Notes: a model not told the origin generated them from the letters alone. A DNA stretch of 64,000 bases from CAKZNE01 sp002695025 (GCA_913043285.1 CAJWML010000001.1:248001-312000), one strand, 5' to 3'. Positions 45,151-53,351 are shown, numbered from the stretch's first letter. Program-made: numbers and translations.

Positions 45151-45714
45151 TCAGTCTTTGGAGAAATACTCAAAGATCAGGTGAATCCTATCTGTTTTAC
45201 CTCTATTCTCAGCCCAGTGCATAGCCAGGTTGTTCACCTCATAAGCCTGACCTTCCAGCATTCTGAAAGGTTCCTCATTCACAAAAAAGTAGCACTCCTC
45301 ATTGGTTTGCAGCGGCACATGAATTTTATGCGAGAGGCGGGCGGCATTGGAACCATCAATATGTTTGTGAATGAGCGTGCCGGCCGGGAGCTTGGCCAGC
45401 ATGATCCTGGGATAAGCACCACGGGAGTAGTTATATGCCTGAGTGGCCTGGTCTAAAACCGGCTGTAAAACCTCTTCCCACTCTTCCCACACCGGACGGT
45501 TGTAGTAAAAACGATTGGTGTTGGAATTAACGATAAAGCGGAAAACAATATGCCTGGTTTTGTTCAACGCCCCAAACTTATTGGGTTTATCTTCATTTTC
45601 CTCCTCCCAAACCTGTTCTTCCAGCTTCGAGACCATTTCCCTGAGCTTTGTAATATCTACTTCACCTAAATGGCGAACGGTTTTCGGTTTATCGGGAGCT
45701 TTTACATTCTTCAT
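45151..45714 (-). CDS. Aspartyl/asparaginyl beta-hydroxylase-like protein (paralogue 2)
   Basis: The 187-residue protein has the same layout as its paralogue at 43894-44517: RIMLAKLPAGTLIHKHIDGSN (H-x-D), HKIHVPLQTNEECYFFVNEE, then GQAYEVNNLAMHWAENRGKTDRIHLIFEYF with the distal His and 2-oxoglutarate Arg. The N-terminus (LGEVDITKLREMVSKLEEQVW) is helical. Its ATG overlaps the stop of the permease-FG-GAP gene (ATGA), so the two are co-translated. The gene is convergent with the sulfotransferase, eight bases away. Confidence 0.8.
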   Translation of the reverse strand: MKNVKAPDKPKTVRHLGEVDITKLREMVSKLEEQVWEEENEDKPNKFGALNKTRHIVFRFIVNSNTNRFYYNRPVWEEWEEVLQPVLDQATQAYNYSRGAYPRIMLAKLPAGTLIHKHIDGSNAARLSHKIHVPLQTNEECYFFVNEEPFRMLEGQAYEVNNLAMHWAENRGKTDRIHLIFEYFSKD

Positions 45715-48700
45715 TTCTCAATCCCTCCTGCCCATAAAACCTCACCTTTCTGTGTCCTGGAAATGATATAACGGTTACCGGAACTTAATTCCTGATCAAT
45801 TACCGTTCTTTCTCCGGTAGACCACACAATTTCCACACGGCTTACTTTCTCATGTTCTCCCAGCCCAAAATGAAGAAGAGGGGCATCAAATGACCGAAAA
45901 CCTCCTCCCAGCTGCACTTCTTTCATTTGGTGATGATCGTTGCCATAATAAATGAACACTTTACTGCCAATGCCGGCCCTGTTTCCCTTTTCATCGTGAA
46001 GCTCAAATTGTACCGCCTTATTTCCGGAAGTGTTGTTGGTATAAATGTATACCGGACCGATAGCCGGCACCGAAACAATGTCCATATCGCCATCATTGTC
46101 AAGATCCACGTAGGTGTAACTATTGGCCGGCAGGTAATTGATCAATCCGGATTCTGCGGTCTGCTCTTTAAAGTGCTTTCCTTCTTCATTGATCATCAAC
46201 ACATTAGACTCCATACGGTTGTGAGAACGATAGAAGGTGCCGTTTACCGCATAAAGGTCTTTATACTCATCATTGTTAAGGTCAGCAAACTTACCGTTCC
46301 AGGTCCACGAAGTAGATGCCAAACCATAATCCCGCGCAACATCCGTAAACTGCCCTGTGGAATTCCTTTTAAGCAAAGCATTCTCCTTACTGAGTTCCGG
46401 ATTTTCCAGGTAAAAACTCATCCGCTCCTTTGATATGAACTGATCATCCTCACGGGGCTGGTGGTAGTACATTTTTTCCAGTTCTTTCCATCCTTCGGGA
46501 TAAACACCTCTTCTACGACCGGACAGGAACTGATCATGCTTCAATACCGCCAAGGCTACACAATCATTCAATATAGAATCATCACACTGGGAGATATCTG
46601 CACGGATAGCGGCTTCTGCCAATTGGTTTTTCATACGGAACATGCGCTGCAGCTGTTCACGCTCCTTTTTGCGTTTGATGGATGCAAAAGCTTCTTGCTC
46701 ATCGCGTACTTTAAGCTTTGTATCAAACCCTAACTCACTGATTTGGGTCAGGAAGATCTCCGGGCTCAGGTCATTGTCAATGTCTTCGGAGGCAATGCTC
46801 ATGGTTCTTTTCAAACTTCCCTGAACGAGTTTGTCTTTTGCCGAAACTAAAGATATTGCTCCGGCTCCATTTCCCAGGTAATACATATCAGGGATGTTAA
46901 AGTCAATCCCAAAAATAAGGTCGGGATTGCCATCCATATTGAAGTCTGTAACCAATGCAGACAGCGTTTCTCCTGACATTTCATCCAATACCGTGGATGT
47001 CCAGCCCCGGGTATTACTCACCAGTAAGGCATCCCTTGAGGAGTAATAGGTTCTATTCCTCACTGAGTTTACCCCCAGGCTGAAGTTACCCAAGGCCATA
47101 TCCAGTTTACCATCTTTATTTACGTCACCAAAGGACAGCCCTACCGTTAGAGGCGCTTCATTTTCATTGGGCAGGTGTGCTATATTTTCAGCGCTGTAGG
47201 CACCGTTTTTACTGTACAGTATATAGTTACCATACCAGTAAGTGGTCAATACAATATCCAGGTAATCATCATTATTCATGTCTACCAGTACCGCATTCCC
47301 TATCCAGTTGGTATCTATCAATGGAATAGTGAGTTTTTGTTCTTCAAAATACTGCCCCCCTCCTTTATTCAGAAATAGGTTTATACCCTTATCTCCACTA
47401 AGCAATATGTCCGTCCAGCCGTCCCCGTTAACATCGCCAGTGGCTATACTCCTTCCGTCTGAATACGGCTGAATAACCTTAAGCGCAGAAAATTCATATG
47501 GTGGATCTATACCGGCCTCCCAACCTTCACGAACAGAAAAAAGAGCATCCCCCTCCGAAACCTGCTCTTTAAAAGGAATTCTGTGAATTGTCACATCTCC
47601 CTGCTTTGACACCAGGATGGTGTCACCGGCTGCCATCGTCAGTGCCGGACCCTTATTTACATTTTCCAGTTCTGGTTTTTGAATCACCAAAGGTTTTGAG
47701 TCCGCCCGTTTTGAAAAAACCGATATTTCCTTTTCAAAGTAATCAAAGTATCTATCCTCCAAACCCTGCGCGGCCAACCCACCCATTACGCCAACCAACA
47801 CCACTCCCAACGCAGTACTTACAGCCACCTTTGAAGAGATGGCCTGCCGGGTAATAAGGAAAGAATAAACGCTGAAGATGCCGAGGGTAAAAAGAAGGAC
47901 CATGCTATAGTGTATCGGCAAACCTCCCGCCACCAGCGTGGAAACAATGATCACATCAAAACTCATAGGAACCGGAAGAAAAACCCCGATAAGCCCCAAA
48001 ACAAGCATGGCTGAAATAATCAGGAGCAGATTGCTCTGAGGCAGCATTTCCGCAAAGGTATTCCATGGTAAGACGGTAATCATGATCGCACCCAGTAAAC
48101 CGGCCAGGAGCATCAAGGGCACAGTAGTTCTTATGATATACCACAAGGCTTTAAAATACGAAGTGAAGGTCCAGCTGAAGGCTCCGCCCCAAGAACGGGC
48201 TAATAATCCCGTATCCGGCAAGGACAAAGCAAAAAAAGCTGGCTTACTTATACGGTCTTCTATCTTGTGTAAATCGCTTACTGATACCGGGGCTTTGCCA
48301 AATAAATACGAAATGATGGGGACCCCAATCAGGATAAACCCCAGCGTTAACCCCAGCTTTAGCAAGGCTACATAAAAAGGGAATAACGAGAAAAGCATGG
48401 TGAGTACGATGACATTAAGAGTTGGGGAACTCAACATCATGGCCAGGGAAGTTTCCACCTTTGCGCCCGATTTACTGGCCCCCTGGGCAATGGGAGCGGC
48501 ACAGTTAACGCATACGCCAAGAGGAGCTCCAAATAGCAACCCAAAAAAAGCGTTTACAAAGCGATTATTGGATTGCCAATCTTTTATCAGGGTAAACAAC
48601 AGCATCAGGGCAGCTGCAAACAATATCCCAAAGGTCATTCCCTTCCAGTTGGTATGGTACCAGTTTGCGGTATGAGCAACCGTTTGCATCCACCAACTAT

Positions 48701-48875
48701 CGGTTGGGTCTACCTCCATAACCACGTCAAAGCCTATACCGGAGGTAGACACAGAGCCTTCCATTATAGCTTTTTCATCCAACGCGGGATAACGTGATTG
48801 GGTCCAGAAAAAACCACCGATCCCGATCAGTAGCAAAAAGACCAATAAAAGAGGTTTATTCTTCAGGAAGCTCAA
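45711..48875 (-). CDS. DUF318/ArsP-like permease fused to FG-GAP repeats and UnbV domain
   Basis: In this 1054-residue protein the first 375 residues hold about ten membrane helices of a PF03773-like permease, with GAPLGVCVNCAAPIAQG (Cys122/Cys125) and a second half carrying GVFLPVPMSFDVI. The rest is extracytoplasmic: at least seven calcium-loop FG-GAP/VCBS units (DVNGDGWTDILL, DMNNDDYLDIVL, DVNKDGKLDMAL, DFNMDGNPDLIF, DLNNDEYKDLYA, DLDNDGDMDIVS) and a C-terminal ASPIC/UnbV domain (GSKVFIYYGN ... VEIVWSTGERT). Such permease-propeller fusions are unfamiliar to me. A close paralogue begins at 61852. Substrate unknown; export of a modified peptide or glycan is a hypothesis. Confidence 0.78.
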   Translation of the reverse strand: MSFLKNKPLLLVFLLLIGIGGFFWTQSRYPALDEKAIMEGSVSTSGIGFDVVMEVDPTDSWWMQTVAHTANWYHTNWKGMTFGILFAAALMLLFTLIKDWQSNNRFVNAFFGLLFGAPLGVCVNCAAPIAQGASKSGAKVETSLAMMLSSPTLNVIVLTMLFSLFPFYVALLKLGLTLGFILIGVPIISYLFGKAPVSVSDLHKIEDRISKPAFFALSLPDTGLLARSWGGAFSWTFTSYFKALWYIIRTTVPLMLLAGLLGAIMITVLPWNTFAEMLPQSNLLLIISAMLVLGLIGVFLPVPMSFDVIIVSTLVAGGLPIHYSMVLLFTLGIFSVYSFLITRQAISSKVAVSTALGVVLVGVMGGLAAQGLEDRYFDYFEKEISVFSKRADSKPLVIQKPELENVNKGPALTMAAGDTILVSKQGDVTIHRIPFKEQVSEGDALFSVREGWEAGIDPPYEFSALKVIQPYSDGRSIATGDVNGDGWTDILLSGDKGINLFLNKGGGQYFEEQKLTIPLIDTNWIGNAVLVDMNNDDYLDIVLTTYWYGNYILYSKNGAYSAENIAHLPNENEAPLTVGLSFGDVNKDGKLDMALGNFSLGVNSVRNRTYYSSRDALLVSNTRGWTSTVLDEMSGETLSALVTDFNMDGNPDLIFGIDFNIPDMYYLGNGAGAISLVSAKDKLVQGSLKRTMSIASEDIDNDLSPEIFLTQISELGFDTKLKVRDEQEAFASIKRKKEREQLQRMFRMKNQLAEAAIRADISQCDDSILNDCVALAVLKHDQFLSGRRRGVYPEGWKELEKMYYHQPREDDQFISKERMSFYLENPELSKENALLKRNSTGQFTDVARDYGLASTSWTWNGKFADLNNDEYKDLYAVNGTFYRSHNRMESNVLMINEEGKHFKEQTAESGLINYLPANSYTYVDLDNDGDMDIVSVPAIGPVYIYTNNTSGNKAVQFELHDEKGNRAGIGSKVFIYYGNDHHQMKEVQLGGGFRSFDAPLLHFGLGEHEKVSRVEIVWSTGERTVIDQELSSGNRYIISRTQKGEVLWAGGIEK

Positions 48876-48989
48876 AATGTGTAAATCTTCTTTGCAAAAG
48901 AAATATAATTTCGGGATTCTTTACGAACGGGCTCAAAACGCTTTTATCCCAGGTAGGGAGCCTCCTGTTTCAAATCCACCGCTTATGGT

Positions 48990-48997
48990 TAACTTTG
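48990..48997 (+). promoter_or_regulatory. Candidate -7 element for the lasso operon
   Basis: TAACTTTG fits TAnnTTTG and lies 64 bases before the kinase ATG. TTTC occurs 22 bases upstream, a partial -33. It would start the kinase-sulfotransferase-B1-C transcript. Confidence 0.4.
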
Positions 48998-49061
48998 CCG
49001 CTCCAAATCATCACGATGAAACCTGAAAAGTTGTTCAGGACCCCTACTTATTAATTCTATA

Positions 49062-49985
49062 ATGGCCGAGGAAACCAAGCGATTTTATTATTACGCAAAC
49101 GGGGTGTACCTTGATTCCTGCATGAAATTCCCGGAGCTAACACCGGCCTATCCATCATCAGAGAAAACCGTTGTAAAAATAGAATTTGGGCAAACCCCGG
49201 AGAAACTTGAAAACCTGAAGGCAAAAGGAGTTCGATTCCAGGCTGCACCAAATGAATTTTTGCTTCCTATTGATGATGTAGCAACTTTTTGGGTAAAGAA
49301 CGGGGATCATATTATCATCCAGCCAGAACCGCGGGTGAATGAATCGGAAATAAGAGTATTCTTCCTGGCCTCCGCAATGGGTGCTCTGGCTCACCAAAGA
49401 AGACAATTTCCTTTACATGCCAGTGCCATTATGTATAACGGCAAGGCCATACTGTTCTCCGGAGATTCAGGTGTAGGAAAATCAACCCTGGCGGGTCTAT
49501 TTCATAAAAAGGGGTATCAGGTTATTACCGATGACATTTCAATTATTGATAAAGAGAAAAATACCGGACAACTGTTGATAGAGCCGGGTTATATTCAGCT
49601 GAAGCTATGGGAAGACACCATGAACAGCTTACACATTGGTAAGAAGGAAGGGGTCCTGCTCAGACCCGGCTTAAAGAAATATGGCTACCCGATAAGCAGT
49701 ATCCCCAAAAAACCATTGGAAATCCAGGCTATTTACGCTCTCAGCGTATACCCGGGCAAGGAAATATTAGTCAGACCCCTGGAAGGCTGGGAAAAGTTCA
49801 GACATATCAAAAAGCGTACATTCAGACAGAAATTAGTAGACCCTATGGGCTATACAGAACCCCACTACCGGCTACTGGAGGATATCTGCCAATCATTGCC
49901 CGCATTCCAATTACAACGCCCTTTTGAAGAGGGTTACACGACATTTGTTGAGTTTGTTGAGAATCACTTTCAAACCAACCAGTAA
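49062..49985 (+). CDS. HprK-like kinase associated with lasso-peptide genes
   Basis: The 307-residue protein has a C-terminal HPr-kinase-like domain: LHASAIMYNGKAILFSGDSGVGKSTLAG, with the P-loop at 134-141, and VITDDISIID with paired acidic residues at 157-158. The N-terminal 110 residues are variable. Relatives in lasso clusters (for example the paeninodin kinase) phosphorylate the side chain of the C-terminal Ser of the precursor peptide, whereas true HprK/P acts on HPr of the sugar phosphotransferase system. The nearby predicted precursor ends in Ser, which fits. It is first in a five-gene rightward block, 12 bases ahead of a sulfotransferase. Confidence 0.82.
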   Translation: MAEETKRFYYYANGVYLDSCMKFPELTPAYPSSEKTVVKIEFGQTPEKLENLKAKGVRFQAAPNEFLLPIDDVATFWVKNGDHIIIQPEPRVNESEIRVFFLASAMGALAHQRRQFPLHASAIMYNGKAILFSGDSGVGKSTLAGLFHKKGYQVITDDISIIDKEKNTGQLLIEPGYIQLKLWEDTMNSLHIGKKEGVLLRPGLKKYGYPISSIPKKPLEIQAIYALSVYPGKEILVRPLEGWEKFRHIKKRTFRQKLVDPMGYTEPHYRLLEDICQSLPAFQLQRPFEEGYTTFVEFVENHFQTNQ

Positions 49986-49997
49986 GGCTCAGGAAGT

Positions 49998-50831
49998 ATG
50001 GGAAACATTATCTGGTTATGTTCATACCCAAAATCAGGAAACACCTGGCTACGCCTGTTTTTATGTGAACTTTTATATCCTCATAATAGCAATCAGCCTT
50101 TTTACCTGGATCCTATCCCTACCGCTACAACACGGTCTTTACTGGATCATTATGCTGATGTTGAACTTTCAGACCTTACCGACCATGAGGTTCGCGAGCT
50201 TCGTCCGCTCTTATACGAAGAGCTATCTTCCAAGGCCGGGGAGACTGTTTTTTTAAAGCTGCACGATGCCTGCTCCCGGACTCCAACCGGTAAGCCATTG
50301 ATCTCTCAAAATGCCACAAAGGGAATGGTATATATAGTCCGCAATCCTTTGGACATAGTCGCCTCGTACGCATTTCACCTGAATAAGACGATAGATGAAG
50401 CCATCGCAAAAATGAATGAACAGGAGTCCATTGCCAGTGCGAAGGATAAATTAAACCCCCAGATACCCTATTTGCTGGGAAGCTGGAGTTACCATGTGCA
50501 AAGCTGGCTGGAAAATGATTATGCTATACCGGTTTTTGTATTGAAATATGAGGATTTATTTGCTGAGCCCGTGAACTGGTTTTCTAAGGTTCTCAATTTT
50601 GCCCATCTCCAGTGCACAGAAGATGAAATTATCCGGGCTATTGAGGCAACTGATTTTCAAAAGCTAAAGGAAGAGGAAGATCAAAATCCATTTCCGGAAA
50701 AACATATAAATGCTCCCAGGTTTTTCAGGAAAGGGCAGGTCCAAAACTGGAGAGAAGAATTAAGTTCCCAACAGGTTAACCGCATTATTTCAGATCATGG
50801 CAAAATGATGAAGAAATTGGGATATCTGTAA
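49998..50831 (+). CDS. Sulfotransferase in the lasso operon
   Basis: The 277-residue protein is a Sulfotransfer_1-type (PF00685) enzyme with all main motifs: IIWLCSYPKSGNTWLRLFL (PAPS 5' loop, 4-22), GMVYIVRNPLDIVASYAFH (3'-phosphate site, about 109-127), KYEDLFAEPVNWFSKVLNF, and FFRKGQVQNWREEL near the C-terminus, equivalent to the RKGxxGDWK signature. It lies between the kinase and B1 genes (gaps of 12 and 39 bases), so co-expression with the lasso genes is very likely. The peptide core has a Tyr at position 13 and Ser at 15 as possible acceptors. Confidence 0.88.
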   Translation: MGNIIWLCSYPKSGNTWLRLFLCELLYPHNSNQPFYLDPIPTATTRSLLDHYADVELSDLTDHEVRELRPLLYEELSSKAGETVFLKLHDACSRTPTGKPLISQNATKGMVYIVRNPLDIVASYAFHLNKTIDEAIAKMNEQESIASAKDKLNPQIPYLLGSWSYHVQSWLENDYAIPVFVLKYEDLFAEPVNWFSKVLNFAHLQCTEDEIIRAIEATDFQKLKEEEDQNPFPEKHINAPRFFRKGQVQNWREELSSQQVNRIISDHGKMMKKLGYL

Positions 50832-50870
50832 TCCTGTTATGATTATGAATTAAATTTTATTATTGCATCC

Positions 50871-51155
50871 ATGGCGGATAAAATAAAACCCGGATCCATT
50901 ATCCGGAGAAACAGCGAAATAATTGGCTCTGATATTGACGGTGAGACTGTGATGATGAGCGTGGCCAACGGGAGGTATTATGGCATAAACCAGGTTGGAA
51001 GTAGTATATGGCACCTGCTACATGAACCCATGCAGCTGGAGTCCATTTATGCAGCATTGCAAGAGGAATACGAAATTGACCCCGAGACATGTGAAAGAGA
51101 GGTACTGGTATTCCTGGAAGACCTGATGAAGAACAATATCATCATCGTAGATTAA
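50871..51155 (+). CDS. PqqD-like RiPP recognition protein (lasso B1)
   Basis: This 94-residue single-domain protein has the PqqD/RRE fold pattern: IIGSDIDGETVMMSVANGRYYGINQVGSSIWHLL (three beta strands then a helix), followed by LQEEYEIDPETCEREVLVFLEDLMKNNIIIVD. In lasso systems this stand-alone element binds the precursor leader and delivers it to the B2 protease. It lies 15 bases ahead of the C gene. Length and position in the operon are normal for B1; the usual B2 neighbour is missing and a B2-like domain is found at 42744 instead. Confidence 0.9.
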   Translation: MADKIKPGSIIRRNSEIIGSDIDGETVMMSVANGRYYGINQVGSSIWHLLHEPMQLESIYAALQEEYEIDPETCEREVLVFLEDLMKNNIIIVD

Positions 51156-51170
51156 ACATTATAAAGCCGG

Positions 51171-53048
51171 ATGAGTGCTATTTGCGGTGTTTGGCATAAA
51201 AACAAGGAGCCGGTCACCCATGCCTCGCTGGAAAACATGCTTCAGGTACTGGATTACTGGGAAGCTGACGCCAGGGGAAGGTTGATCCGATCGGATATTG
51301 GCCTGGGTCACCTTTTACTGTTCAATACCCCGGAGTCCTTCCACGAAAAGCAACCTCTGGAAGACTCCTCCAGCGCAATTCTCCTGACGGCCGACCTTCG
51401 CCTGGATTATCGGGACGACCTAAAAAACAAGCTGGACATCCCCGTAAGTGCGGAAATAACCGATGCAGACTTACTCATGCTCGCCTATAAAAAATGGAAA
51501 AGCGATTGCGTGGCTCACTTGTATGGCGACTTTGTTTTTGCCATTTATGATCCCGGTGACGATGCTTTCTTTTGCGCACGCGATCACATAGGCGTCAAAT
51601 CCATGGTTTATTACCATGATAATCAAACTTTTGCATTTGCTTCCGAAATCAAAGCCTTACAATCCCTGGATGATGTAAAATACCGAGTCAGGGATCAGTG
51701 GGTGCTGGATTACCTGGTTCATATTATTGCCGACAACACATCCACGGCATACGATACGATCTTTAAACTGCCTCCCGCACATACTTTGCTTATTACCCGA
51801 AATGATACGCCCGTATTAAAACGATACTGGAGTCTTAATGAAACATCATCCGTTCAGTATAACTCAGAAAAGGAATGGATAGACGCGCTGGAAGAAAAAA
51901 TGGCTGCCGCTGTTAAAGAAAGATGTCGGTCAGCCTTTGCAGTGGGCAGCGAACTGAGTAGTGGGGTTGACAGTGCTGCCATCACTGCCCTGGCCCAAAA
52001 GATCACAGCTGGCATAACCTCTTTTTCCAATGTCATGGATGAGGAAAATATGGCTGAAGTAAATCCATTTGAGGATGAACGTGAAGGCATTTTGTCTGTC
52101 ATTCAGCACTGCGAAATCCAGGATTATTTTCTTCTTTCAGGAATGGATTATCCTGTTTCTGCCTTACTCAGCGAGATGGATGACCTTTTTGACACCCCTC
52201 CTTTTTCGTATAGCGGCATTTTCTTCGATGCCATCTACCGGGAAGCACATCAAAAGGGTATTCGCACCTTGCTCTCAGGGGCAGGAGGTGATGAGTTGGT
52301 TACCTCAAGAGGAAAAGGTTATAAAAATCAGCTTTGGAATAATCGGGAGTACCGTAAGCTCTATAAGGTTATACGGAACGGATACTCATCTCACCCGTTT
52401 AAGAGCTTCATATCTTTTGCCATTAAGCAAAATAAAACCATGGGCAGGCTTCTGCGCAAACGCTCCGTTAAGCCTCATGGGTATTATCGCTGGCAAAACA
52501 TCAAAACCGAAAATATTGACGTTATCGCCCTGAAGCAGCGCATTGAGCAACTCAAAAGAAAACCGTCCCTCCATTCCATTAGTGCGTCTCAACGTCAACG
52601 ATTGAACAACCCCGCAATTTCAACCGCTCTGGAGAACAACGAATTGCTTGCCCGCAGCAGGAAAATAGAATACCGATACCCCATGTATGATATTCGCCTG
52701 ATCTCCCTGGCTTACCATATTCCAGAGGCTCTTAAGATGAAGGATGGGAAAAATCGTTACCTCTTTCGCAAAGCCTTATCCCCCTATCTTCCGGAGGAAA
52801 TCATCTGGAACTACGGAAAGAAGAGAATTTTTAGTGCCCCCTCCGTGTATCAACGGATCATCGCTGACCGGGCGTCTATTGCGAGGTTGATACAGCAGAT
52901 CCCGGAGACCAACCCTATTCACCAACTGGTACATATAGATAAAGCCTGCGGTATTATCCAAAGCTTTAAACCCGAAATGGTTAACCATAAACCTTCACAG
53001 GTTAACGGGGCATTACAGATGTTTTTTTTAGCTTGCTTTTTAAAATAA
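51171..53048 (+). CDS. Asparagine-synthetase-like lasso macrolactam synthetase (C protein)
   Basis: The 625-residue protein has an N-terminal glutamine-amidotransferase-like domain (starts MSAICGVWHKNK; Cys is at position 5, not 2) and a synthetase domain with the ATP-pyrophosphatase loop ELSSGVDSAAI (261-271) and LLSGAGGDELVTSRG. In lasso systems this enzyme adenylates the ring Asp/Glu side chain and joins it to the N-terminal amine. Housekeeping AsnB is less likely given the B1 gene 15 bases upstream and the precursor-like ORF 43 bases downstream. The C-terminal half has a basic region (KRKPSLHSISASQRQRL). Confidence 0.88.
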   Translation: MSAICGVWHKNKEPVTHASLENMLQVLDYWEADARGRLIRSDIGLGHLLLFNTPESFHEKQPLEDSSSAILLTADLRLDYRDDLKNKLDIPVSAEITDADLLMLAYKKWKSDCVAHLYGDFVFAIYDPGDDAFFCARDHIGVKSMVYYHDNQTFAFASEIKALQSLDDVKYRVRDQWVLDYLVHIIADNTSTAYDTIFKLPPAHTLLITRNDTPVLKRYWSLNETSSVQYNSEKEWIDALEEKMAAAVKERCRSAFAVGSELSSGVDSAAITALAQKITAGITSFSNVMDEENMAEVNPFEDEREGILSVIQHCEIQDYFLLSGMDYPVSALLSEMDDLFDTPPFSYSGIFFDAIYREAHQKGIRTLLSGAGGDELVTSRGKGYKNQLWNNREYRKLYKVIRNGYSSHPFKSFISFAIKQNKTMGRLLRKRSVKPHGYYRWQNIKTENIDVIALKQRIEQLKRKPSLHSISASQRQRLNNPAISTALENNELLARSRKIEYRYPMYDIRLISLAYHIPEALKMKDGKNRYLFRKALSPYLPEEIIWNYGKKRIFSAPSVYQRIIADRASIARLIQQIPETNPIHQLVHIDKACGIIQSFKPEMVNHKPSQVNGALQMFFLACFLK

Positions 53049-53062
53049 TAGCATTTTATTAA

Positions 53063-53070
53063 TATTTTTG
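53063..53070 (+). promoter_or_regulatory. Candidate -7 element for the lasso precursor gene
   Basis: TATTTTTG fits TAnnTTTG and ends 21 bases before the precursor ATG; TTTT lies 26 bases upstream as a weak -33. A private promoter would allow higher expression of the precursor than of its enzymes. Confidence 0.4.
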
Positions 53071-53091
53071 CTTCTTTGATACGATTTACAG

Positions 53092-53244
53092 ATGAGAAAT
53101 TCCAATGGTGATAATGTAGCTAGCAGCAATTCCGGGAAGGAATTGAAAAAATGGGAAACCCCAGTATTGCATCAAGAAGATTTCCGTGCTACCCAGGGGG
53201 GAGGTCCTATAGGTCCTGTTGAGAACCAATTCTATAATTCGTAA
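53092..53244 (+). CDS. Predicted lasso-peptide precursor (50 residues)
   Basis: An ATG-to-TAA frame starts 43 bases after the lasso C gene. The leader (residues 1-35) is polar, rich in Asn/Ser, then KKWETPVL, matching the (Y/W)xxPxL leader motif bound by B1 proteins. It ends in AT-Q, placing Thr34 at leader position -2, the conserved site before cleavage. The core (36-50) would be GGGPIGPVENQFYNS. Gly1 can form an isopeptide bond with Glu9 (residue 44) to give a nine-residue ring and a six-residue tail. No other Asp or Glu is in the core, so the ring is unambiguous. The C-terminal Ser suits the HprK-like kinase. Not matched by me to any named lasso peptide. Confidence 0.85.
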   Translation: MRNSNGDNVASSNSGKELKKWETPVLHQEDFRATQGGGPIGPVENQFYNS

Positions 53245-53334
53245 TCTTCATCTCCATTCCCCTTGATGCGCATGATGCGGCAGGCAATATATCTTCAATG
53301 CAGCCTCCTCATGTATTTTTACATCTTAAATAAA

Positions 53335-53351
53335 TTGGAATAATATTCCAA
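53335..53351. repeat. Inverted repeat just upstream of the MBOAT gene
   Basis: TTGGAAT-AAT-ATTCCAA is a perfect seven-base inverted repeat ending four bases before the TTG start at 53356. It could be an operator or an RNA hairpin hiding the start; no function is shown. Confidence 0.35.

Larger units (their letters stand above)
42744..53244. other. Predicted lasso-peptide biosynthetic region
   Basis: The region groups the B2-like protease fusion (42744-43778), two hydroxylase-like proteins, a sulfotransferase, a permease fusion, and the rightward block kinase-sulfotransferase-B1-C-precursor (49062-53244). Precursor, B1, B2 and C are the minimal set known to make lasso peptides. The boundaries are my inference; the glycan genes to the right may be a separate unit. 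No ABC exporter (gene D) is seen. Confidence 0.7.

Noticed and set aside
49016..49054. Twelve-codon ORF (MKPEKLFRTPTY) upstream of the kinase gene, possible leader peptide or second precursor
   Set aside because: Too short, no Asp/Glu at a ring position after a small N-terminal residue, and no leader motif. It may simply be the untranslated leader of the operon.
49062..49985. True HPr kinase/phosphorylase of the sugar phosphotransferase system
   Set aside because: No HPr or PTS genes nearby and lasso genes directly downstream; only the kinase core is shared.
51171..53048. Housekeeping asparagine synthetase B
   Set aside because: The B1 gene just upstream, the precursor-like ORF just downstream and the displaced N-terminal Cys fit a lasso C protein better.
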